Shown here: positions 35,347 to 44,266 of the stretch, piece by piece
Layout of the letters: the number at the start of each line of letters is the position of its first letter
Numbering within the stretch: the first letter of the stretch is position 1
NCBI GenBank assembly: GCA_030066045.1
Contig: JASJCJ010000061.1
Span: 1-46,827 of the forward strand
Origin: Calothrix sp. MO_167.B12
Lineage (GTDB): Bacteria > Cyanobacteriota > Cyanobacteriia > Cyanobacteriales > Nostocaceae
Reading direction: 5' to 3'
Length of the DNA: 46,827 nt
Program-made: the position numbers and the translations under genes
The notes under the pieces: model-generated
Told to the model about the DNA's origin: nothing
The model's database searches: none
What the model saw: the letters and a program-made list of their open reading frames with translations, nothing else

Positions 35347-36516
35347 CTAAAACTCCGTCCAGCTGTCTTGTGGTAGGAAAGAGCGCTCTGTAGCAATAGG
35401 AGCAATAGCTTCTGTTAAGGTAAATTTGCCTGCTATAATCCACTGCTTTAACTCTTGGGCAACTTGCCGAGAGAAAAACAGACTAGCAAGGGGAGCAACA
35501 CGAACTGTTTTTCCTTCGATCGCAATTTTTCCAGACTTGAGTTGAGCATAGCTTACCAAGCCAAAGGTGGGACGAACCCGTCGGGGAATGGAAAAATCTA
35601 CGATTGGGGCTACTAAGTCCTTGTCCTGGACTGCACAATGGACAACCACTTCCTCATTTAATACCGGAAGTGGTATGCCCACACCCAACATTAAAGAAGG
35701 TCCATAATTTTTGAAATAGCAACCCCGTACCCAACGAGAATCCATCTGCTTCCCATCACCCACTAACGCCAAAGTTGCTGCTGGACCAATGGGTGTACGG
35801 TTGGGTAAGCGTTTTTGTAGAGGGAAATGCTGAGTACCCTCCCAGGCCACATAACCAATACCTCCACCCAGGAATATCCGCGTACCAATGCCAACTAATT
35901 GTAAATCCGGGTCATTCAGCAGGGGAGACATGGCTCCAGGATTGGAGTAAACTGCATTACCTAACCGTGGTTGTAGTGGACCTAAGTAGGTAAATAATGA
36001 GCGATCGCCCCCATTAACACCTACAATAAAATTTTGATACAAATTACGAGGATTAAATAAATAAAACTGATTAATTGTGTCCCGAGTAATGGTTGTTTCA
36101 AAAGTAGCTCGGGGATAACAATCTGTAACTTGACCCTGGGCACGGATGTGAACTGGTTTACCGGCGATTAAATCCTCAATCACATGACCACCTCCCCGTT
36201 CCCGAACCTCTTCCCCTTCCATTACTTCCATCGCACAACTAGCACCCAAGTATAAATCCACAGCCCCAAAACCAGAATATGCAGGTACTCTATCTAACCA
36301 GCAACGACGAATTTTAATGGGAGGGTCTGTGTGTCCCAGGTTAATAATTGCACCACTAGATTCCATTGGTTCAAAAGTACCTGTAGTAATTACATCTACT
36401 TCCTTAGCAACTTTTGTTACACCAATTTCCACAACTCGTGCTTTAACCTCTGACGCTGTCATGACTACGGCACGTTTATGACTAATTTTCTCGTTGATTT
36501 CTGTAATTGTTCGCAT
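35347..36516 (-). CDS. DUF39 / homocysteine biosynthesis protein
   Basis: 389 residues, ATG at 36516. Recognised by blocks TEINEKISHKRAVVMTASEV, DVITTGTFEPMESSGAIINLGHTDPPIK, GASCAMEVMEGEEVRERGGGHVIEDLIAGKPV, NPRNLYQNFIVGVNG and IGTRIFLGGGIGYVAWEGTQH. The family was first linked in methanogens to homocysteine formation from aspartate semialdehyde and sulfide (I recall MA1821); in those it often works with a ferredoxin-like NIL protein, not seen nearby. The function in oxygenic cyanobacteria is inferred only. The conserved Cys in GASCAME may be the reactive one. Confidence 0.9.
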   Translation of the reverse strand: MRTITEINEKISHKRAVVMTASEVKARVVEIGVTKVAKEVDVITTGTFEPMESSGAIINLGHTDPPIKIRRCWLDRVPAYSGFGAVDLYLGASCAMEVMEGEEVRERGGGHVIEDLIAGKPVHIRAQGQVTDCYPRATFETTITRDTINQFYLFNPRNLYQNFIVGVNGGDRSLFTYLGPLQPRLGNAVYSNPGAMSPLLNDPDLQLVGIGTRIFLGGGIGYVAWEGTQHFPLQKRLPNRTPIGPAATLALVGDGKQMDSRWVRGCYFKNYGPSLMLGVGIPLPVLNEEVVVHCAVQDKDLVAPIVDFSIPRRVRPTFGLVSYAQLKSGKIAIEGKTVRVAPLASLFFSRQVAQELKQWIIAGKFTLTEAIAPIATERSFLPQDSWTEF

Positions 36517-36882
36517 ATTTATTTCGGGCTTGCTAGCAATAATCTTCGGCGTTTTTTGCTTGTAGAAAATTCATTAAGAATAATTAATATTTATTAAAGA
36601 ATGCTCCAATCATGGAAAAATTTCTAACATGAGTAATTTTAGATAATACCAATAAAAGTATTGTCCTTGTAGATTAAATTCAGTTGATAATCAATCAGCA
36701 TAAATCAATCAGCATAAATGTAACAAATAATTAATTACTATTCATTACATCTATTGCAAAAGTATTTTTTATTTGTAGAATGGAAAAGCTTCAGAACCCC
36801 GACTTGAAAAAGTTGGGTTTTTAATTCTTCGTAAATTATTTCGCAATCCTATAATTAACTGGGTCAAAAAAATAGCATTATC
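36517..36882. other. AT-rich divergent promoter region with one hairpin
   Basis: Between DUF39 (minus) and CHAD (plus). Contains direct repeats TAAATCAATCAGCA at 36693-36720 and, at 36794-36823, the hairpin CCCGACTT-gaaa-AAGTTGGG followed by TTTTTAA. The hairpin may end read-through into CHAD or be a dispersed repeat of a type common in these genomes. Confidence 0.5.
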
Positions 36883-37860
36883 ATGATGACTGTATCTACG
36901 GAACAGGAAATTAGAATCTTAGGTGAATATGCTTCTTGGGCAATAAAAAAACACCTTAAGAAAACCTTAAAGTGGGAAGAGCAAGTGAAGCAAGATAAAG
37001 ACCCTGAAGCATTACATCAAATGCGAGTGGGTATGCGTCGCTTACGTACTGCCATCAGTAGATTTGATGCATTTATAAATTTACCAAAATCTGCGAGTGA
37101 TAGAAATATTGGTAAAATTGCCCGTCGTCTGGGGGTTCTCCGTGATATAGACGTATTGCAAGAAACATTAGTAAATATCTATTTACCAAATTTACCATCA
37201 AAGGAGCAAAAGCATTTACAAGTTGCTTTAGATACTTTAATCAAGCAAAGAAAAAAAGCTGTTTTGGATGTGCAAGCAACTTTAAAAAATCAACGTTATA
37301 AATATTTAATAAAATCTTTGCAAGAATGGTTAGAGGCTCCACAATATCAACCGTTAGCATCTTTGAAGGTAGAGAATGTATTGCCAGATTTGCTGTTACC
37401 AGAAGTGAGTCTTTTTTTCCTGCATCCGGGATGGTTAGTGGGAACCCAGGTAGAGGTAGATAAAATTGTTGTACCTACAGATTGTCAGCCAGCTCAGGTA
37501 GAACAAAACTTAGGTAGTGAGGGGAAAATTGTCCACGATTTACGCAAACAAGCTAAACGGCTCCGTTACCAAATGGAGTTATTTACAGAGCTGTACGGCG
37601 AGTCTTACAAAACTTATATTGCGGAAGTCAAAAGAATCCAAGAAATTTTAGGTTCTATCCAAGATAGTATGGTGTTGGATGAATGGTTGTTAGATATTCT
37701 TAAGTCAGGATTTAAAAGCAAACTGCCGAATCTGACTAATTTATTGATAGAAAATCGTTATCAGCTGTGGCGAGAGTGGCAATCTTTACAAATCAGATAT
37801 TTGGAAACGGAAACTAAGCGTGGGTTTCATTTAACTATATTGCATCCCCAATCGTCTTGA
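36883..37860 (+). CDS. CHAD-domain protein
   Basis: 325 residues (a second ATG follows at once). CHAD domains are helical bundles with conserved histidines that bind phosphate or polyphosphate: EALHQMRVGMRRLRTAISRFDAF, GKIARRLGVLRDIDVLQETL, GKIVHDLRKQAKRLRYQMELFTELYG and IQEILGSIQDSMVLDEWL. No CYTH domain is fused and none is adjacent. Polyphosphate binding is known for the family; for this member it is inferred. The gene ends directly against MITE B copy 3. Confidence 0.92.
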   Translation: MMTVSTEQEIRILGEYASWAIKKHLKKTLKWEEQVKQDKDPEALHQMRVGMRRLRTAISRFDAFINLPKSASDRNIGKIARRLGVLRDIDVLQETLVNIYLPNLPSKEQKHLQVALDTLIKQRKKAVLDVQATLKNQRYKYLIKSLQEWLEAPQYQPLASLKVENVLPDLLLPEVSLFFLHPGWLVGTQVEVDKIVVPTDCQPAQVEQNLGSEGKIVHDLRKQAKRLRYQMELFTELYGESYKTYIAEVKRIQEILGSIQDSMVLDEWLLDILKSGFKSKLPNLTNLLIENRYQLWREWQSLQIRYLETETKRGFHLTILHPQSS

Positions 37861-37870
37861 AAACAGGTCC

Positions 37871-38156
37871 TAGGGACTGTTTTCAAACTATCGTGTAGGT
37901 TGGGTAGAACGAAGTGTAGACACGAAGTGGCTTCTCGCAGAGTAACCCAACAAATCGAATGAAGAATGTTGGGTTACTCTACGAGAAGCTCCTGAGTCGC
38001 TTTCGCGACACGCTGCGCGGTAAGCGGAGCTATGCCGTAGGCTTTACGGGTCTACGTTCCTCAAACGCCACTTCTCTCAACGCGGGGAACCCGCGCACAA
38101 GAGTGGCTCCCCAACCTACGGTTGATACTAATTTTGGGTTTGAAAACAGCCCCTAG
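37871..38156. mobile_element. MITE family B, copy 3 (with insertion)
   Basis: CTAGGGACTGTTTTCAAAC at the left and GTTTGAAAACAGCCCCTAG at the right. At 286 bases it is about 100 to 130 bases longer than the other copies, because the middle contains extra GC-rich inverted repeats (GCTTTCGCGACACGCTGCGC region). It starts 11 bases after the CHAD stop. Confidence 0.85.
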
Positions 38157-38258
38157 CCCTACTTTGTTGTACACAAGCTACAGAAAAAGAGGAGAATAGG
38201 GAGGAGGGTGAGATTTTTCGATGATTGAGCGATCGCTAATCAAAAACAGAACAATAAA

Positions 38259-38287
38259 AAGCCAAGAACTTTTTATATTCTTGGCTT
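38259..38287 (-). terminator. Rho-independent terminator of glgA
   Basis: AAGCCAAGAA pairs with TTCTTGGCTT (10 bp, 38259-38268 and 38278-38287) with a 9-base loop. On the minus strand it is followed by TTTTTATTG, 24 bases beyond the glgA stop. Confidence 0.85.
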
Positions 38288-38310
38288 ATAAAATTTCATA
38301 GCATTTGGTT

Positions 38311-39783
38311 TTAGTGTCGAATATGTTCGTAAATTCCCATGTATTCCTCGCCTGGGTTATTCCAAGAGTAGTCATACTCCATACCTTGTAAGGCTAACTT
38401 ACGGAATTCTTCAGGATAGTCATTCCATAAACCGATTGCTCGATCCATTGCTGATTCTAAAGCATGGGCATCTGTTTGATAGAATACATAGCCATTGCGT
38501 TCTTCTGGGGGTTTATGCTGTTCATAATCGCGATCGAATACTGTATTTACTAATCCACCGACTCCCCGAACAATAGGCACAGTACCGTATTTAAAACTAA
38601 TCATCTGGGTTAAACCACAGGGTTCGTAGTTGCTGGGTACTACCATCATATCTGCCCCAGCATATATTAGGTGAGATAATTCTTCATTGAACCCAATTTC
38701 TAAATGAACGTTAGGATTATCATTTAGGTGATGTTTTTCATGCCAGAAATGGGCATTAATTCCCGGTTCAGTTGCAGAACCAAGCAAGACAAATTGCGCT
38801 CCTTTACCGAGAGCATAGTACATGGCATGGTGAACTAGGTGTACACCCTTTTGATCATCTAATCTACCAATATAAGCAATTATGGGTTTTTCACTCTCTG
38901 CTAATAACAGCCTTTCCCGTAAAGCTTTTTTGTTATATAGTTTTTGCTCAAAATCTGTCTTACTGTAGTGGTAGGGTATATAACGGTCTGTTTCGGGATT
39001 CCAAAAGTCATAATCAATACCGTTTAATACACCTTTAAATTTATGTTGATGTAGGTGTAGGGTATGCCCTAAGCCACAGCCAATATCACTACAGTGAGCT
39101 TCCCAAGCGTGATTGGGTGAAACAGTCGTGACTTCATTGGAGTAAACAATACCACCTTTCATAAAATTCAAAGCAAAGGCATTGAAATTATCCCGCAGCT
39201 TATCGTATTGGAAATAATAGGATTCGCGGTTTAAACCAGTAGCCCAAAGCACGTCTACACCAGCTATACCTTGATGTTTAAAGTTATGGATGGTGTAACA
39301 AATCCTTTGGTTACCCATACCATGATATTGATACATTTCATATAACATGACTGGTATTAAGCCCGTTTGCCAGTCATGACAGTGGATGACATCTGGACGT
39401 TTATTACTTTGGAGTAAAAATTCCATTGCTGCTTTGCTGAAAAAAGCAAAGCGCATATTGTCATCATTACAGCCGTAATAGCAACCCCGGTTAAAGAAAT
39501 TATCTCCAGAGTGGGGTTCAATAAAGAAACATAATCTGCCATGTACCCAACCACAGTAAACAGAACAATGAATTGCTCCGCCATACCAGGGTACCCACAA
39601 GTCACGGTAAGCATCATGCAATCCCCAAATATGGTCGTAGCGCATACAATCGTACTTGGGCAGAATGATCTCAACACAATTTCCCTGGAGTTCTAATTCA
39701 CGACTAAGTCCATAAACTACATCGCCTAAACCTCCAGCCTTGATCACAGGAGCACACTCCGAAGCGATCTGTACGATGTACAT
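38311..39783 (-). CDS. glgA: Glycogen synthase (ADP-glucose type)
   Basis: 490 residues, ATG at 39783 behind AGGAG (6-base spacing). It transfers glucose from ADP-glucose to the growing alpha-1,4-glucan. GT5 signatures: MYIVQIASECAPVIKAGGLG (substrate-binding K-x-G-G), DVIHCHDWQTGLIP, ICYTIHNFKHQG, VTTVSPNHAWE, FKGVLNGIDYDFWNPE, AYIGRLDDQKG and VPSNYEPCGLTQMISFKYGTVPIVRGVGGL (acid E of the E-x7-E type site). The sequence matches the cyanobacterial GlgA2-type isoform, as I recall it. No other glycogen gene is linked. Confidence 0.96.
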   Translation of the reverse strand: MYIVQIASECAPVIKAGGLGDVVYGLSRELELQGNCVEIILPKYDCMRYDHIWGLHDAYRDLWVPWYGGAIHCSVYCGWVHGRLCFFIEPHSGDNFFNRGCYYGCNDDNMRFAFFSKAAMEFLLQSNKRPDVIHCHDWQTGLIPVMLYEMYQYHGMGNQRICYTIHNFKHQGIAGVDVLWATGLNRESYYFQYDKLRDNFNAFALNFMKGGIVYSNEVTTVSPNHAWEAHCSDIGCGLGHTLHLHQHKFKGVLNGIDYDFWNPETDRYIPYHYSKTDFEQKLYNKKALRERLLLAESEKPIIAYIGRLDDQKGVHLVHHAMYYALGKGAQFVLLGSATEPGINAHFWHEKHHLNDNPNVHLEIGFNEELSHLIYAGADMMVVPSNYEPCGLTQMISFKYGTVPIVRGVGGLVNTVFDRDYEQHKPPEERNGYVFYQTDAHALESAMDRAIGLWNDYPEEFRKLALQGMEYDYSWNNPGEEYMGIYEHIRH

Positions 39784-39970
39784 CCCCTACTCCTTGACTT
39801 CACAAAAGTTCATGTACTATATTTTGACTCATTCTATGCAAGATTTGCTTATTGACATAAAAATTATTTTGTGTGGGTTGAGGATTTAAAGTGCGATCGC
39901 ATTTTCGGAGATTAAGTTTTCTGGGATCTGATTAATGTCTACACACCCCATCAGCTCCTAGTGAGAGGCC

Positions 39971-40161
39971 ACAGATCCCCGACTTTTTGGAGGATGCTGC
40001 TGGCGAATAGTGGTTATGACCCCTCATTTACCCACAAATTGGTTGGTTCCAGACGTAGCATTGCTACGTCTCTACATCTAGTGGGATGGCGAAAAATCAT
40101 TATGTGATGGGTGATACCCCTGATTCGCCATCGGTATCCTCCAAGAAGTCAGGGAGCTAAA
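39971..40161. mobile_element. MITE family C, long copy
   Basis: CCCCGACTTTTTGGAGGAT at the left and ATCCTCCAAGAAGTCAGGG then AGCTA at the right are inverted repeats, with a second inner pair (GGCGAAT / ATTCGCCA). The middle carries the AGACGTAGCA palindrome (40051-40071). Related ends occur at 5455-5520 and 44001-44069. Confidence 0.75.
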
Positions 40162-40207
40162 TACCCGTCATTCCTAGATAGGTAGAAGAATAAGGGGAGC
40201 AGATAAT

Positions 40208-41095
40208 ATGGTCAAGATTAAGCAAGTAGCAATTGTGGGAGGAACTCATGGTAATGAGTTGACTGGGGCTTATTTGGTCAATAAGTTTGCAAATTCACCA
40301 GATTTAATTCAAAGGCAAAGTTTTACTACTATGACTATGCTTGCTAATCCACAAGCATTTAAATTAGTCAGAAGATATGTGGAAAAAGACTTAAATCGCT
40401 GTTTTATAAAGGATGATTTACAGAATCAAAATCTGGATACAATAGAAGAAAAGCGAGCGAAAGAAATAAATCATATTTTGGGACCGAAAGGTAATTCACA
40501 AGTTGATTTTATTCTCGATTTACATAGCACTTCTGCGAATATGGGATTGTCTGTAATTCTGGTGAATAAAGAATTATTTAATCTTCAGGTAGCCGCATAT
40601 CTCAGTGCTATGGAACCATCTGTAAAAATTTATAGCTGGACTCAAGCGGGTCAGGAAAATGGTTTCTTGAATTCATTGTGCGATCGCGGTTTTTCTATTG
40701 AGGTAGGACCAGTTGCACCTGGTATTCTTAATGCTACTATTTTCCAGAAAACAGAGCAGTTAATTTATCAAATGTTGGATTACTTGGATGCGGATAATCG
40801 AGGTAATTCTGGAACGAAAACTAATACTATTAATATATACGAACATTTAAGGGTGGTGGATTATCCCAAAAATGTAGTGGGAAAAATTGAAGGAATGATA
40901 CATCCCCAGCTACAAGGAAGGGATTATGAACCACTAAATCCTGGCGATCCCATGTTTATTACTTTTGATGGGCAGACTATTTTTTATGAAGGGAAAGACA
41001 CTGTGTATCCCCTATTTATTAATGAGGTTGCTTACTATGAAAAGGGAATAGCTATGTGTTTGACTCAAAAGAAAATTATGGAAATTAATTATTAA
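40208..41095 (+). CDS. Aspartoacylase (AspA/AstE family)
   Basis: 295 residues, start backed by GGGGAG 9 bases upstream. Zinc carboxypeptidase-like fold: first ligands VAIVGGTHGNELTGAYLV (HGNE), then EKDLNRCF (R substrate site), DFILDLHSTSANMG (third His) and FSIEVGPVAPG (general base Glu). The enzyme hydrolyses N-acetyl-aspartate or related N-acyl amino acids to the free amino acid. The length fits the family. A physiological substrate in cyanobacteria is not established. Preceded by a MITE. Confidence 0.9.
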   Translation: MVKIKQVAIVGGTHGNELTGAYLVNKFANSPDLIQRQSFTTMTMLANPQAFKLVRRYVEKDLNRCFIKDDLQNQNLDTIEEKRAKEINHILGPKGNSQVDFILDLHSTSANMGLSVILVNKELFNLQVAAYLSAMEPSVKIYSWTQAGQENGFLNSLCDRGFSIEVGPVAPGILNATIFQKTEQLIYQMLDYLDADNRGNSGTKTNTINIYEHLRVVDYPKNVVGKIEGMIHPQLQGRDYEPLNPGDPMFITFDGQTIFYEGKDTVYPLFINEVAYYEKGIAMCLTQKKIMEINY

Positions 41096-41220
41096 TCTGA
41101 TTTTGTTAATTACGAATATAAATTCAGCAAATAAACTCGGTTTTGATGATAAATTTTTGATTTGAAAAATAGATATATATTCCCTGTGCGTAAATGCTGA
41201 CTAAATATAGACCAAAACAA

Positions 41221-41247
41221 GTAGAGACGTTATTGTAACGTCTCTGC
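41221..41247. repeat. AGAGACGT palindrome, third copy
   Basis: GTAGAGACGTTA and TAACGTCTCTGC around a short loop, between the aspartoacylase and the minus-strand small gene. Compare 19583-19611. Confidence 0.7.
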
Positions 41248-41291
41248 TGAATACTAATTTCACGTAAATGTACCCTAAATTCACCTTACTG

Positions 41292-41690
41292 TTATTTATC
41301 TTCATTACTATTGAAATCTGTTGAGGAAATACCTAAAACAGCAAGTCCACCAGAAGTAATGTATTTACAAAACTGAACAAAAACAGCTTGTTCTCCACCA
41401 AAACTGCTAGGAGAGAAAGCGACAAACCCAGTAAAAGATAAAATTATGCCAATTGCAGTTGTTTTCCAATTGCGAGAAAATGCGTTTGCACCTGCTTTCA
41501 TTGGTTTAGATTGATGCTGATGAGAAGTGGTTGGTTTAGATGTATTGATTGTTGCTGGTTGAATCATAGATACAGTAGTTGGTTCAGATGTATTGATTGT
41601 TCCGGGTTGAATCATAGAGACAGTGGTTGGTTCAGAATTATTGGTTGTTTCTGGTTGAGTCATAGGAGAAATTGTGTTAGTGTCTGACAT
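41292..41690 (-). CDS. Small membrane protein with 16-residue tandem repeats
   Basis: 132 residues from the ATG at 41690; the upstream extension to 41759 is basic/hydrophobic and less likely. The N-terminal half has two and a half repeats of SEPTTVSMIQPGTINT (48-base DNA repeats). The C-terminal half has NWKTTAIGIILSFTGFVAF and FCKYITSGGLAVLGISSTDF, a pattern seen in small phage-related holin-like proteins (NWKTT...FIA..P..FG......KYI..GGLAALGI). That similarity is recalled, not tested. The repeat number may vary between strains. Confidence 0.65.
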   Translation of the reverse strand: MSDTNTISPMTQPETTNNSEPTTVSMIQPGTINTSEPTTVSMIQPATINTSKPTTSHQHQSKPMKAGANAFSRNWKTTAIGIILSFTGFVAFSPSSFGGEQAVFVQFCKYITSGGLAVLGISSTDFNSNEDK

Positions 41691-42231
41691 GAGCAAAAAT
41701 CCTTTATTTTTCAGTACTATTTTGATAAAAAATTTATTCCTAAACAGGAAATCAAGCATAATAGATAGATGAGTAAATTAATATTTTCCGAAGGAAATAC
41801 CTTACGGTGAGCATCTACTCATTTAGTAATTTATTGCTGTCAGGCAGCATGAGAGTAAATTGAAAATGTATTACCTAGTAGAGCTTGATTGTTTGTTTCT
41901 ATAGATTAAAGCAAGCCCATCCCCAAGTATTCCGGAAATGTTGTCAGATTTAGATTAAAATTATTGTGTTTATGCTGCGCGAGCTGAATTGTGATGGCAA
42001 TTTTGTGGAAGCAAAAAATACTAATCCCCAACGTGGTAGATATCTAGTAAAATGGGCACGGAAATCAACAGACCATTGATAGCTATAGCCGTTTTGACTA
42101 GGAAATTGAAATGGGCATAACCAAGTGGATAATTTTGGAATCTATGTCCTAACTTACCTGGCTATAGCTATATAAAAGGTCAAAGCTAGAAAACACAGTA
42201 CTTTTGATTTTTGACTTCCAAAGCAGCAGTA
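41691..42231. other. Intergenic region without a recognised gene
   Basis: About 540 bases. Includes inverted segments GATGAGTAAATT and CTACTCATTTAG around 41771-41826 that could form a hairpin, and otherwise AT-rich sequence. No frame over 40 codons looks like protein. Confidence 0.4.
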
Positions 42232-42394
42232 CTAGTGTTCCACTATATTAGTTATGAGGGGTAAAACAATTGTAGTGGGAGCATCTCGCTCCCTGCTTGT
42301 AAATAGGGAACATCTCGCTCCCTGCTGTAAGAAGGAAGCGGGCAAGATGCCCGCACTACACCTGCTCTTCAAAATTAATGTGGTGGAGTACTAG
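42232..42394. mobile_element. MITE family A variant, copy 4
   Basis: Ends CTAGTGTTCCACTATATTAG and AATTAATGTGGTGGAGTACTAG-type; core GTAGTGGGAGC...GCCCGCACTACA shared with copies at 27103 and 46073. The unit CATCTCGCTCCCTGC is duplicated inside. Confidence 0.8.
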
Positions 42395-42488
42395 GGACTT
42401 GTAACCTTATATTTAACCAACTTTGGAGGTTAAATCCCCGTTGCAAAACGTAATTCTACATTCTTTTAATACTCTGGGTAAATCAAAA

Positions 42489-42977
42489 ATGCCAAAAAAA
42501 TTATTTTTGGGCAGCAATTTATTACTATTGATAGTTGCTGCGGGTTGTGGAACTGTGCAATTAAATTCCGAACAAGGCACTAACGAAGCAGGAGAAGTTC
42601 AAACTATTGCTTTAACTCAGACTGGTTGTCAGTTTATCGAAACAGAAAATAAAGACTATCAGTTTAAAACTACCCAAGCGGAAGACTGCAAGGGGATTAA
42701 TGGCAAAACTTTAGCAGATAGAAAAAAAGGATTTAAACCTTTACGGCTAAAACCTGGAAAATATATCTTTCGAGTCAGCAATCGCGATGTCCCTTATGAG
42801 TTAGGATTTTACCTCCGGGGAGAGGGAGTTAGCTCGGTGACTTTACCCAAGGTGAGTGGCGGGGGTTTAAAAAAAGGTACAACTAAGGATTACCAAATTA
42901 CTCTTAAACCTGGTAAGTATGTATTTAGTTGTCCCCTGAATCCCACACCTGATTATCCCATAGTGGTGGAATCCTAG
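42489..42977 (+). CDS. Lipoprotein with a cupredoxin-like fold, function unknown
   Basis: 162 residues from the ATG at 42489; the longer frame from 42423 would put extra residues before a clear signal peptide. Signal MPKKLFLGSNLLLLIVAAGC with lipobox AAGC. The C-terminal part has two similar beta units, LRLKPGKYIFRVSNRDVPYE and ITLKPGKYVFSCPLNPTPDY, as in plastocyanin-like folds, but a full copper site (His-Cys-His-Met) is not present: only one Cys (FSCPLN) is suitable. So it is probably a binding domain rather than an electron carrier. Alone in its transcription unit. Confidence 0.75.
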   Translation: MPKKLFLGSNLLLLIVAAGCGTVQLNSEQGTNEAGEVQTIALTQTGCQFIETENKDYQFKTTQAEDCKGINGKTLADRKKGFKPLRLKPGKYIFRVSNRDVPYELGFYLRGEGVSSVTLPKVSGGGLKKGTTKDYQITLKPGKYVFSCPLNPTPDYPIVVES

Positions 42978-43052
42978 AAAGGTCTTTATCAGATAGGATG
43001 GGATGTTCAAAACTCCCATCTTTCAAAACGAGTGATGATCAAGTAAATTAAT

Positions 43053-44003
43053 ATGCGAGGTTTTACTTACGCGTATTCGTTAAAAAAGATGCGACAAATC
43101 AAGATAAAATTACAAACTTATCCTTTCGCGTTTCTGGCGACTACTTTGTTAATTGGGACAGGGAACCCAGCTTCTTTAGCTTCCGATTCTATAGCCGGAT
43201 GTAGTGGATCAAGCTCAACTACATCAATCGGTACTAGTTCATCTACTGCTAAATTTTTGACATCTGTACCAGCATATAACTGGTATAACGGTTGTGGTCC
43301 TACAGCTGCAGCTTCTGTGTTGGGATATTGGGATTTACTTGGCTATTCAAATATTTTTGATGCAGCTGGTGATGATGTCTACCTAACACCTCAAGTTCAA
43401 GACCAAATATCTAGTCCTGAACACAACGCTAAGTACAATCCAACTCCAGATAATCCCAATTTACCAAATCCACCTTTTACTAGCATTGCTGATTGGTTCC
43501 GGACATCTGTAGATCCCTTAAATTTTGGATGGAGTTATCTTTCCTTTGCCGACGATGCATTTAAAGGATATGCAAATTTTCGGGGATATGATTTCGATGC
43601 TCAAAACAAGAGATTTAGCAATCAATCTTCCGAGAGTTTGTTTAATTGGGATGACCTTGTATCAGAAATTGATTCTAACCGTCCTTTGATGTTTCTTGTT
43701 GATACAGATGGCAACGGTGGGACAGATCATTTTGTGCCTGTAATAGGCTACGATGACCGTGGTGCTGAAGGACAGTTTTATGGTTTATACACAACATGGA
43801 GCGAAGATGAGACTATTGTTTGGAAGCCATTTCGAGATTTAGGCAATTCTTGGGGTGTGGGATATGCCACTTTTGTAAGACCACTTGGTTCTCCCCAATC
43901 AGTTCCCGAACCTTCTCTAGAACTTGGCTTATTATTTTTTGGAACTGTAGGGGTAGTTCCAATTATTAAACGCAAACTGAAATCAAAATTTAGCGTTTCA
44001 TAG
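43053..44003 (+). CDS. PEP-CTERM protein with a C39-like cysteine peptidase domain
   Basis: 316 residues; the start may instead be the ATG at 43089. Signal peptide (FAFLATTLLIGTGNPASLAS). The peptidase-like domain shows the Cys motif NWYNGCGPTAAASVLGYWD and a His block DHFVPVIGYDDRG, the order of papain-like C39 enzymes. At the end is the PEP-CTERM sorting tag: VPEPS, a hydrophobic run LELGLLFFGTVGVVPII and basic KRKLKSK. The protein should be exported and processed by exosortase; its substrate is unknown. The TAG stop (44001-44003) is the first bases of a MITE. Confidence 0.85.
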   Translation: MRGFTYAYSLKKMRQIKIKLQTYPFAFLATTLLIGTGNPASLASDSIAGCSGSSSTTSIGTSSSTAKFLTSVPAYNWYNGCGPTAAASVLGYWDLLGYSNIFDAAGDDVYLTPQVQDQISSPEHNAKYNPTPDNPNLPNPPFTSIADWFRTSVDPLNFGWSYLSFADDAFKGYANFRGYDFDAQNKRFSNQSSESLFNWDDLVSEIDSNRPLMFLVDTDGNGGTDHFVPVIGYDDRGAEGQFYGLYTTWSEDETIVWKPFRDLGNSWGVGYATFVRPLGSPQSVPEPSLELGLLFFGTVGVVPIIKRKLKSKFSVS

Positions 44004-44069
44004 CTCCCCGACTTCTAAATCAATATCCGCACATTGTAGCAATTCCTAGGATAGAAATCGGGGAGCTAA
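44001..44069. mobile_element. MITE family C, copy 3
   Basis: TAGCTCCCCGACTTCT at the left and ATCGGGGAGCTA at the right; reverse orientation of 5455-5520. The left TAG is the stop codon of the PEP-CTERM gene. Confidence 0.8.
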
Positions 44070-44105
44070 ATGCCCGCGACTCATTAAAATTAATGGGACA
44101 AAGCA

Positions 44106-44216
44106 CTAGTACAGCACGGCGGAAATAAAGCAATCATTTATAAAACGTCAAAGCAAGAGTTCACAATACTTTTGACTTTTGACTTTTGACTTTTGACTTC
44201 CGCGCAGCGGTACTAG
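44106..44216. mobile_element. Small CTAG-bounded element between PEP-CTERM and pepP
   Basis: About 110 bases between CTAG sites, ends CTAGTACAGCACGGCGGAA and TTCCGCGCAGCGGTACTAG are imperfect inverted repeats. The inside carries four TTTTGAC units (44170-44198). A family A remnant (ATGGGACAAAGCACTAG) abuts it on the left. Confidence 0.6.
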
Positions 44217-44266
44217 TGCTGTGCCCCTACCTATCTATCCCATTCTTTTTGCAAAATGGTATAATG

